Source of the DNA: an uncultured Eubacteriales bacterium
GTDB taxonomy: Bacteria; Bacillota; Clostridia; Oscillospirales; Acutalibacteraceae
DNA length: 12,816 nt
NCBI GenBank assembly: GCA_934462705.1
Contig: CAKSIH010000021.1
Coordinates: 1 to 12,816 of the forward strand
Direction of reading: 5' to 3'
The translations under genes and the position numbers were made by a program. The notes beneath the pieces are model-generated. The model did no database searches, had not been told where the DNA came from, and was given only the letters and a program-made list of their open reading frames with translations. Of this stretch, positions 7,324-12,816 are shown one piece after another; within the stretch, counting starts at the first letter, position 1; each line of letters starts with the position of its first letter.

Positions 7324-8697
7324 TTATATTCTAGCTGCCTCTTTTATTTTATCAATATATCCGTTTTTAAATATTGCACAGCTCATTGCATCACAGTCAA
7401 AGTAATTATTGTTGGTTAAAGCAGCACTAGCCCTACATCCCCCTCCACAGGTAAGTTTATATTTACACTTATTACATTCTACATTTTTAACAAATAAATC
7501 TTTTAATGTAGTATCTATCCAGGAAAGGTATTCGGAACTACTTAAAGCCTCCCGCAATGGGACTTTAGTAATGTATGTTTTTTCTAATTTTATGGGAAGT
7601 CCACTAAGTGACATGCATGGTAGTATTGCCCCATCTGGACAAATATACATCACATTTTTAGCATGTCCGCAAACTTTACAATTTAAAGCATTTTCCGTTC
7701 CGTTGAATTTTTGTGCAGGGATGAGGTACTTTGGGGATCCTTTTCGACAGTAAAAAAAGCCTCCAAGATGCAACGTCAACGGCGAACCTGCTTTTAAAAA
7801 CTTAGGTATATAATCAAGATATAAGTTAAACAATTCTTCCCAAGATAAATCGTATTTGCCATTTTGATTTATCCATTCACCAGAATTACCAACTGGATTA
7901 GTCTTGATTGCAGATACACCAAGCTCAGCCAACAAATTAATACTGCTTTCTAAAGTATCAGCATTAAGCTTGTGTAAACACATTTCTACATCAGTTGTGA
8001 ACCCTCTTTTATTTAATAACTTTAAAGCATCAGTTGCTATTTTTTCCGCTCCCTTAACACCACGAAGCCAATCATGCCAACCTATTCCATCAAAGCTCAA
8101 AGAAAAATTCGGCTTTATTCCACGTTTTTCAAACTCGTCTAATAAGTTCTCATTAATCAAGGCACCATTACTGTAAATAGTTTTAATATTTATATTTTTT
8201 CTGCATAATGCATCAACTAAACTAAAAAAATCGGAGCGAACTAAAGGTTCTCCACCAGTTAAATTAACATTTGCTATTCCACAGTCTGAAAGTTGATCTA
8301 TTATACTCAAGCACTGTTCATGTGACAACTCCCCATATTTCGCATTAGGAGCAGAAAGGTAGCAATGTTTGCACTTATAATTGCATTTGCCTGTAATAGA
8401 CCAGTGCGCAGTATGTACATACTCATTATTAAATGATACAGGTTTTTGCTCTTGATTAATTTCATCATTAGGACTGCATTCCTCTATCAACCCCTGCTTC
8501 AAAAAAGCGGAAAGTAAACTTTTATGAGCTGGAAGAACACACACAGAATCCACATCAGTCTTGCCATTACAAAAAGATAAGCATTGGAAAGCAACTGACG
8601 AAACAGGCTTTGCTAACCCGCTGGATAAACTGACAAGCATGTAAGGCCTGTCTAGCCAAGACCTAAGGGCAAAATTAGGTTTTAGTTTATAATACAT
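7324..8697 (-). CDS. radical SAM/SPASM peptide maturase (RiPP-modifying enzyme, Nif11-type leader partner)
   Basis: This 457-residue protein has AAAGGGTGAT about 6 bases before its ATG. Residues 1-90 resemble the small N-terminal peptide-recognition (PqqD/RRE-like) domain of peptide maturases. The radical SAM core starts with C105-NYK-C109-KH-C112, the [4Fe-4S]/SAM motif, followed by LTGGEP at 146-151. The C-terminal SPASM region binds two further Fe-S clusters: G356-AILP-C361, then C408-NK-C411-YKLTC417-GGG-C421, an exact Cx2Cx5Cx3C, then C435 and C440. Known enzymes of this build install thioether or C-C/C-O links in a precursor peptide. The neighbouring Nif11-like precursors, whose cores are rich in Cys, make thioether (ranthipeptide or sactipeptide-like) chemistry the first guess. 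It lies 159 bases after the intact precursor in the same direction, with a stem-loop between. It is intact, and no protease or exporter is adjacent. Confidence 0.88.
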   Translation of the reverse strand: MYYKLKPNFALRSWLDRPYMLVSLSSGLAKPVSSVAFQCLSFCNGKTDVDSVCVLPAHKSLLSAFLKQGLIEECSPNDEINQEQKPVSFNNEYVHTAHWSITGKCNYKCKHCYLSAPNAKYGELSHEQCLSIIDQLSDCGIANVNLTGGEPLVRSDFFSLVDALCRKNINIKTIYSNGALINENLLDEFEKRGIKPNFSLSFDGIGWHDWLRGVKGAEKIATDALKLLNKRGFTTDVEMCLHKLNADTLESSINLLAELGVSAIKTNPVGNSGEWINQNGKYDLSWEELFNLYLDYIPKFLKAGSPLTLHLGGFFYCRKGSPKYLIPAQKFNGTENALNCKVCGHAKNVMYICPDGAILPCMSLSGLPIKLEKTYITKVPLREALSSSEYLSWIDTTLKDLFVKNVECNKCKYKLTCGGGCRASAALTNNNYFDCDAMSCAIFKNGYIDKIKEAARI

Positions 8698-8743
8698 AAA
8701 TTTATCACCCTTTCATTATGAAAATTAACATGCACTAAATTGA

Positions 8744-8786
8744 CTGCTTAAATGTATGAAGAGCTACTCCCTATACATTTAAGCAG
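8744..8786 (-). promoter_or_regulatory. 14-bp stem-loop between precursor and maturase genes
   Basis: CTGCTTAAATGTAT and its exact complement enclose a 15-base loop. No T-run follows on the minus strand, so it is not a standard terminator. In the operon it lies 70 bases after the precursor stop and 46 before the maturase ATG. A likely role is mRNA processing or 3'-end protection that lets precursor mRNA outnumber maturase mRNA; this is inference from position. Confidence 0.6.
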
Positions 8787-8856
8787 GAAGCAAATCACAG
8801 CTTCAAATATAAAAAATTCTTCTTTGTTTCATTAGACTAAATACACTTAATATTAT

Positions 8857-9078
8857 CTAGCCTCCACAACCTGCCACAAGACACGTACACAAGCTATCTA
8901 CATCATAAGCGCCGCCAGCCAAATCAACGCCGCCACAATATTTGCTACCTGCAAATGCTTCCATTATTACCTTTTCTTCCTCGTCCTTAGACTTTTCCGG
9001 AACCTCCAAAACTTCCTTCTTCAGATCATCATTTTTTGCTAGTTCATCATAAAACTTTTTATTACTTTCTACTGACAT
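8857..9078 (-). CDS. Nif11-like RiPP precursor peptide with Cys/Gly-rich core
   Basis: The start is the ATG at 9078, 5-8 bases after AAGGAGGAG. An in-frame ATG at 9114 lies upstream of that site, and the duplicate gene lacks the extra 12 residues. The 73-residue peptide begins MSVESNKKFYDELAKNDDLK, which fits the Nif11-like leader family (F-x-x-x-L…D-x-x-L). The C-terminus is unlike the leader: G-S-K-Y-C48-G-G…C64-T-C66-LVAG-C71-GG. The leader is short (about 44 residues), and the usual E-L-x-D-x-x-L-E-x-x-x-GG end is missing. Compared with the sister gene at 9221-9680, which keeps it, an in-frame deletion seems to have joined the leader to an A-F-A-G/S-K-Y-C junction. Four Cys are candidate thioether donors, and the CxCxxxGxGG end is shared with the sister peptide. 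It is the likely substrate of the maturase at 7324-8697. Confidence 0.8.
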   Translation of the reverse strand: MSVESNKKFYDELAKNDDLKKEVLEVPEKSKDEEEKVIMEAFAGSKYCGGVDLAGGAYDVDSLCTCLVAGCGG

Positions 9079-9092
9079 AATAATCTCCTCCT
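9001..9092 (-). repeat. direct repeat, copy 1 (ribosome site and leader-coding start)
   Basis: These 92 bases match 9603-9694 with only a handful of differences, at a constant offset of 602. They cover the Shine-Dalgarno site and about 26 leader codons. Similarity fades after the leader, so the cores are unrelated in length and mostly in sequence. This indicates gene duplication with core divergence. Confidence 0.85.
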
Positions 9093-9132
9093 TTCTTTTA
9101 GCTAGTATTAACACAAGGATAATTCTTAAGTT

Positions 9133-9154
9133 AATAAAGGGGGGCCCCTTTATT
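9133..9154. promoter_or_regulatory. 22-bp palindrome in the leader of the intact precursor gene
   Basis: Two 11-base half-sites, AATAAAGGGGG and GCCCCTTTATT, are complementary except for the central pair. The element lies at about +12 to +33 from the predicted transcription start and recurs at the same place in the sister gene. It could be an operator for a dimeric repressor or an mRNA leader structure; with no loop, the operator role is more likely. Confidence 0.6.
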
Positions 9155-9172
9155 TTTAAACCTTGTAGTTAT

Positions 9173-9201
9173 ATTATATCATATATCTCGCCGCAACGCA
9201 A
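9173..9201 (-). promoter_or_regulatory. promoter of the intact precursor and maturase genes
   Basis: On the minus strand TTGCGT (9196-9201), 17 bases, TATAAT (9173-9178). The start site would be near 9166, leaving a leader of about 88 bases that contains the palindrome. Confidence 0.7.
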
Positions 9202-9220
9202 ATATTTTTATTGATTTTCA

Positions 9221-9680
9221 TCAAATGTTAACATGATCATTCTCATTGCTTTTATTGACTTTTATAGAGCCGCCCGAAGGACACCTACAATAGATAGTTC
9301 CTTCCGTTCCAACGCCATAAGGTGGCAGAGGCTCACACAGTACTATTAAACATCATCTCCGCCTCCAGTAATGGTACATGCGCATACAAAAATGCCCGAA
9401 ACTACCGTCACCAGCACCAACGCAGCCACAAACTCCTTTTTACCTCCGGTAATTGCCTCCAGGTTGTCATCGTTTAACTCCTTTGGGGCTTTTTGTACTC
9501 TTCAAACTCTTGATAGATAAAATCATATCCGTGGTTTTCATCAACTTCTTCAATAATCTTTTCTATTATTTTCTTTTCGTCCTCGTCTTTAAACTTTTCC
9601 TGGACTTCCAAAACTTCCTTCTTCAGATCATCATTTTTCGCTAGTTCATCATAAAACTTTTTAACACTTTCTACTGACAT
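9221..9680 (-). pseudogene. second Nif11-like RiPP precursor, reading frame broken twice
   Basis: From the ATG at 9680 (AAGGAGGAG upstream) the frame gives MSVESVKKFYDELAKNDDLK and continues through EEVDENHGYDFIYQEFEEYKK to a stop at 9474. One added base near the A5/C4 runs at 9486-9495 restores K-E-LNDDNLEAITGG, the classic leader end with its double-glycine cut site. The core then begins KKEFVAALVLVTVVSGIF and VCACTITGGGDDV and stops at 9346. One added T in the T3 run at 9349-9351 extends it: LIVLCEPLPPYGVGTEG, then TIYCRCPSGGSIKVNK, to a TGA at 9221. The repaired peptide has 153 residues, with five Cys after the double glycine. It has its own promoter and palindrome and precedes the intact precursor. 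Both lesions are single missing bases. Decay is most likely, but frameshifting or sequence error are not excluded. Confidence 0.7.
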
Positions 9681-9694
9681 AATAATCTCCTCCT
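9603..9694 (-). repeat. direct repeat, copy 2 (ribosome site and leader-coding start)
   Basis: Partner of 9001-9092; see that entry. The leader between palindrome and start codon is about 29 bases shorter here than in copy 1. Confidence 0.85.
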
Positions 9695-9705
9695 TGCCTT
9701 GAGTT

Positions 9706-9727
9706 AATAAATGGGGCCCCCTTTATT
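9706..9727. promoter_or_regulatory. 22-bp palindrome in the leader of the broken precursor gene
   Basis: Half-sites AATAAATGGGG and CCCCCTTTATT are complementary at all but one pair. Position relative to the -10 box is the same as for the copy at 9133-9154, although the distance to the start codon differs. The element is thus tied to the promoter, not to translation. Confidence 0.6.
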
Positions 9728-9745
9728 TCTAAATTTCGCAGGCAT

Positions 9746-9773
9746 ATTATACCATACACTCACTAAACATCAA
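9746..9773 (-). promoter_or_regulatory. promoter of the broken precursor gene
   Basis: On the minus strand TTGATG (9768-9773), 16 bases, TATAAT (9746-9751), with a predicted start near 9739. The -10 box and the following palindrome are better conserved between the two precursor genes than the sequence around them. Confidence 0.7.
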
Positions 9774-9961
9774 CTTGTTTTTGACGATTATATCACAAAG
9801 ATCCGTAAATTTAGTAATAATCGCAATGCGATTTAAAGGTAACATTGCACAAATAATGTTTTTATATAAAACTCTACATCATGTGCTATTTTTTAGATAT
9901 ACACATGTAGAAATAGCAAGCTATTATGTATAAAATCATGCATCCTTTGATATAACAAAAG

Positions 9962-9978
9962 GCCCAGCAACTCTGGGC
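9962..9978 (-). terminator. short intrinsic terminator
   Basis: GCCCAG, loop CAACT, CTGGGC. On the minus strand it is followed by CTTTTG and lies about 105 bases past the aldo/keto reductase relic; on the plus strand it is followed by TTTCTT. It separates that relic from the RiPP locus. The rest of 9774-10084 shows no gene. Confidence 0.5.
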
Positions 9979-10084
9979 TTTCTTATATATATAAATTCTA
10001 AAATCTATCTGACAAATCTTTTTGATTATATTTTCACTCCTTATTACGTTAGCATACAATCACACTAAAACTTCTCATTGAAAG

Positions 10085-10270
10085 CTAAACTATCTTCTCC
10101 CTATGAATAGATTTTGCAAGTGCGACTATGTCTCTTTGCATTAACCATCTTAAAAAAACTTGAGCTACAGATTTATTGTATTTGTCCCATACTTCCTTAA
10201 GCGTAGGCTTTGAAAACATATTATTTCTACCTTCTCCAATGTATACAAAATTTAAATTTTTCAATGTCAT
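10085..10270 (-). pseudogene. aldo/keto reductase fragment
   Basis: The 61-residue frame contains GEGRNNMFSKPTLKEV, then YNKSVAQVFLRWLMQRDIVALAKSIH. This matches the C-terminal third of NADPH-dependent aldo/keto reductases, where the conserved R-W…P/AKS(V/I)H segment helps bind the cofactor. The barrel's first 200 or so residues, including the catalytic Asp-Tyr-Lys-His set, are absent, and the C-terminal tail ends at a TAG soon after SIHREKIV. It cannot be a working reductase. An A/G-rich AAGGAAAG stands near the ATG at 10270, which is probably chance. I read it as a remnant left by deletion. Confidence 0.65.
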
Positions 10271-10347
10271 TAATCTTCTTTCCTTAAAATATTATCTGCT
10301 AATACCTTAAAAAGAGAGTTTTCTGTCATATCTGTGGAAACAGCCAT
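10270..10347 (-). pseudogene. 25-codon open frame upstream of the reductase fragment
   Basis: ATG at 10347 opens MAVSTDMTENSLFKVLADNI and five more residues, ending at a TAA that overlaps the next ATG by one base (TAATG). There is no ribosome site at proper spacing. The coding-like composition suggests a piece of another lost gene. No family is recognised. Confidence 0.25.
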
Positions 10348-10562
10348 TATAATTTAATTATTATAATTTGGAAATACATAAAACCAGCCCCTGGCAGGAT
10401 TAAAACCTATAATATGGTCTTATTCTTGCTTTTATAGGTAAATTTTAAATATGTCTCAAGTGGACAAAAAATTTATGTTTAACTTTATATCCGCATAATT
10501 CATAAAATATCAACTCATTTTTAACCATCAATATCAACAAATCCAAATTGCTTTAGTGTGTA

Positions 10563-10591
10563 TTGATAAATATTTGTTTTTATATTATAAT
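10563..10591 (+). promoter_or_regulatory. promoter of the LRR-ADP-ribosyltransferase gene
   Basis: TTGATA (10563-10568), 17 bases, TATAAT (10586-10591). Transcription would begin near 10598, past the in-frame ATG at 10594, which supports the start at 10621. The leader is then only about 23 bases and carries AAGGAGAG. Confidence 0.8.
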
Positions 10592-10620
10592 AAATGTATC
10601 AAAAAAAAGGAGAGACTAAA

Positions 10621-12297
10621 ATGTTATTTAAAAGTTTAGTTTATTTAATATTGATATTAAACGTAGTTGGACTACCGTCAAGTTGGAAAAACTACAATAC
10701 CATGAGTCCAAATCAGCTTCAAGAAACAAACTTACCAACTATAGGTGAAAATAATGTAGGCGAACTTACAAATTTACTAAATGAAAACAAAATTAATTTA
10801 AACCTAACAGATAACAACGCTGTTGATTTTAAAAGCGCTGTAGAAGTATCTAGTGAAAACCTAGAAGAAGGAGTTAATAGTGCTACCAGCCCTCTTGAAA
10901 ATGAAAATTTAGGTGATAACTTAGATGATACCTGGGCACTAGATAATGATGAATTCGGAGATTACCTTATATTAAAGGGAATTAATCACGAATTTTATGG
11001 TGATAATGTTCTTGTAAGAGATACAGTAGAAAGAGCGTTGCAGCAAAATCCCGGCATTACAAGAATTAAGATTGCTGACGGAGTAAAAACAATTGGCTCG
11101 GGAGCATTTGAAAACTCTGGTAATTTGGACTACATATATTTTTTTTACGAATTCCCAGCTTGTAAGAACATAACACAGATTGATATTCCTGATAGTGTTT
11201 CTGATATATTTGACCATGCTTTTGCAGGATGCACAGCTTTAACTGAACTCAAATTACCCAAAAATCTTAAATTTATAAGGGATCATGCTTTTGACAGCCT
11301 TAAAGGATTAACTAAGATTGATATTCCTGAGGGTGTAACTTACATAGGAAGAGGAGCTTTTGAATATTGTACGAGCTTGACGAGTGTATCTATTCCAGAA
11401 AGTGTAAAGGAAATCTCCTTTTACGCATTTTATAGGTGTGAAAGTTTAACTGATGTTAATATTGGTACGAAAACCAGGCAAATAGCAGTTGATGCATTTC
11501 TCGACTGTAAAAATATAAAAAACATAACTGCTCCCCATATTTTTAGTTCGCTAAAACTTCAATTTCCTGATGCAATTATAGACTATAACGATACAGAAGA
11601 ATCATATCTGGAAGCCAAAAATAAAGCTAGGCAAGAAGCACATAAGTTAACTTCTGAACTTTCGTCTAGTTTAAATTTTTCCGACTTACTTAAGTCATAT
11701 GAAGACAAACACAAAGAAATTATAAATATGCATGATTCTCTCTGCGCAAGTGCTAATAATCACTTTTCATTAGCAATATATAAATATATACGGCACCCCA
11801 GCTGTAACTATGCTTTAAGAACAAAAAATAATATTGAAACTTGTAAAGATTTTCTTGCTGAAATGGATGAAATTTTTGCTCAAGAGCCGCCACTTGAAAA
11901 AGGACAAGAATTTTACGTTTACAGAGGTGTTGAGAAAGACTTTCTTAAATGGCTCCTCGATATTAATAATATCTCAACCCCATTTGGTATAACTAATAAT
12001 AAGGTAAAAAAACTCATTGGAACTGTTTTTTCTGATCCTGCACATTTAAGTACATCAGTCGACGTTAATTTTGCACATAGCTGGAAAGGTCCCGTTATCA
12101 TGCGCATTTATTTGCCCAAAGGTTCTAAAGTTTTACCAATTGGTGGTGACAAGCAATTGGAGGTACTTTTAAACCGAAATTCAAAAATCAAAATAAAAGA
12201 TATACAAAATCCATATTCAAAGCGATTGCCCGGCACAGCGTATTTAATAGACGCAGAGTTAATTCCTGATACACCTAACTACCAAGACATTGCGTAG
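10621..12297 (+). CDS. BspA-type leucine-rich repeat protein fused to an ADP-ribosyltransferase toxin domain
   Basis: This is an intact 558-residue protein. Residues 4-18 are hydrophobic after Lys4 (signal peptide or membrane anchor). Residues 25-110 are an Asn/Glu-rich, disordered-looking region. About 145-325 hold LRR_5 (BspA/TpLRR) repeats of the I-x-I-P-x-x-V-x-x-I-x-x-x-A-F-x-x-C type, at least five visible. About 330-555 form an ADPrib_exo_Tox-like domain with NAD-binding Arg R435 (FYVYRGVEK), the STS motif at 477-479 (AHLSTSVDVNFA), and Q512-L-E514 as the catalytic Q/E-x-E motif. By family knowledge such domains transfer ADP-ribose from NAD to a host or rival protein. A Gln two before the Glu is seen in C3-type, Rho-modifying enzymes, while Glu there favours Arg targets. 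The LRR part probably gives surface or target binding. The gene is monocistronic. No immunity gene is seen next to it. Target unknown. Confidence 0.85.
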   Translation: MLFKSLVYLILILNVVGLPSSWKNYNTMSPNQLQETNLPTIGENNVGELTNLLNENKINLNLTDNNAVDFKSAVEVSSENLEEGVNSATSPLENENLGDNLDDTWALDNDEFGDYLILKGINHEFYGDNVLVRDTVERALQQNPGITRIKIADGVKTIGSGAFENSGNLDYIYFFYEFPACKNITQIDIPDSVSDIFDHAFAGCTALTELKLPKNLKFIRDHAFDSLKGLTKIDIPEGVTYIGRGAFEYCTSLTSVSIPESVKEISFYAFYRCESLTDVNIGTKTRQIAVDAFLDCKNIKNITAPHIFSSLKLQFPDAIIDYNDTEESYLEAKNKARQEAHKLTSELSSSLNFSDLLKSYEDKHKEIINMHDSLCASANNHFSLAIYKYIRHPSCNYALRTKNNIETCKDFLAEMDEIFAQEPPLEKGQEFYVYRGVEKDFLKWLLDINNISTPFGITNNKVKKLIGTVFSDPAHLSTSVDVNFAHSWKGPVIMRIYLPKGSKVLPIGGDKQLEVLLNRNSKIKIKDIQNPYSKRLPGTAYLIDAELIPDTPNYQDIA

Positions 12298-12391
12298 TTA
12301 TATTTAAGATTTTGATGAGCAAATATACCTATAAAGTAATTATATAATACAGGCCCCAAAATATAAAACTTAAATAGCTGCCGTATTTAGT

Positions 12392-12816
12392 CTAAACAAA
12401 TTTATGAATTAACGAAAGATTTTTTACGCTGCCATTGTAAAGGATATCCGCACATTTTAATAATAATTTTAGATTTAATAGCGGTTCACCGCCACAAAAA
12501 CACATACCATAAGGTTGTAACTGTGCGATATCCTGCACGAATTTTATGATTTCTGAATCAGTCATTTCGTTTTTAGCTATATTATTTTCTCCACTTCAAT
12601 TATAGCAGTGAAGGCATCTGTAATCGCAATTATTAGTTATGTCTAAGCTAAGTTGATATGATCCTCGAAGTATATTATATTGTTCGTTTAAATTAGCATT
12701 GGCCCTCTTTAATTTAATATGCAATCATACATTAATAAATCTACAGACTTCCCCATGTAATCCATAACTTGCGGCAATTCATTCGAATTTGAAACTGTAT
12801 AGTCTGTAGTTTTCAT
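12392..12816 (-). pseudogene. second radical SAM enzyme, N-terminal part, broken (runs to window edge)
   Basis: From an ATG at the very edge (12816) the frame reads MKTTDYTVSNSNELPQVMDY and reaches a stop at 12709. After one missing base near 12720 the next frame gives IKLKRANANLNEQYNILRGS and then L-D-I-T-N-N-C-DYR-C-LH-C-YN, a full CxxxCxxC radical SAM motif. A TGA follows at 12596-12598, and the same frame continues SGENNIAKNEM…MCFCGGEPLLNLKLLLK with the GGEP motif, ending at a TAG at 12394. The rest of the barrel and any SPASM domain are absent. At least three lesions make this a relic. The N-terminal part before the motif resembles peptide maturases, so a second RiPP locus may lie to the right. 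Whether 12816 is the true start cannot be judged. Confidence 0.6.

Noticed and set aside
7409..8176. Two plus-strand open frames inside the radical SAM gene
   Set aside because: They are shadows of a gene with complete catalytic motifs on the other strand.
9453..9644. 63-codon open frame on the plus strand
   Set aside because: It is the antisense of the broken precursor gene, with low-complexity Phe/Leu content and no ribosome site.
10594..10620. Upstream ATG as start of the LRR-ART gene
   Set aside because: It lies before the predicted transcription start and before the AAGGAG ribosome site, which instead serves the ATG at 10621.
10972..12107. Two minus-strand open frames inside the LRR-ART gene
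   Set aside because: They lack ribosome sites and lie antisense to well-supported protein domains.
3684..12816. UGA reassigned to Trp or Gly across the genome
   Set aside because: Intact genes use TGG for Trp, have no in-frame TGA, and the genes with TGA also carry frameshifts, lost starts or other stops.

Overview
The window looks like an accessory, partly decayed stretch from a low-GC Firmicute-type bacterium (Clostridia or Negativicutes are plausible; nothing here fixes the genus). The base composition is AT-rich, Shine-Dalgarno sites are strong (AGGAGG type), promoters are of the TTGACA/TATAAT type, and standard signal peptides are present. Only about 40% of the window is intact coding sequence. 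Much of the rest is recognisable gene wreckage.

Layout. 1-59: start of a secreted protein leaving the window on the minus strand. 490-1363 (minus): two overlapping phage replication-type genes, each broken by one extra base. 1518-2327 (plus): intact secreted C39-like cysteine peptidase. 2615-3361 (minus): intact secreted M15 peptidoglycan peptidase. The last two converge on a strong hairpin terminator. 3684-4991 (minus): two adjacent small secreted or membrane genes ruined by lost start codons, in-frame stops and homopolymer indels. 4992-7323: mostly non-coding, holding two terminators, a relic with a 14-residue (42-bp) repeat, and a DUF4417-like phage-type relic.

7136-9773 (minus) is the core of interest: a RiPP (ribosomally made, post-translationally modified peptide) locus. 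It holds a radical SAM/SPASM peptide maturase, an intact Nif11-like precursor peptide with a Cys/Gly-rich core, and a second longer precursor whose reading frame is broken twice. The second still carries a clear leader ending in a double glycine, plus a Cys-rich core. Each precursor has its own promoter, followed at the same distance (about +12 to +33) by the same 22-bp palindrome. A 14-bp stem-loop separates the intact precursor from the maturase gene. No exporter or immunity gene is visible.

10085-10347 (minus) is an aldo/keto reductase fragment. 10621-12297 (plus) encodes an intact 558-residue protein joining BspA-type leucine-rich repeats to an ADP-ribosyltransferase toxin domain with all three motifs. 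12392-12816 (minus) is a broken second radical SAM gene.

The intact genes total almost 5 kb without a lesion, while their neighbours carry many. This argues for real, selective decay rather than uniformly poor sequence, though re-sequencing of the homopolymer sites would settle it.
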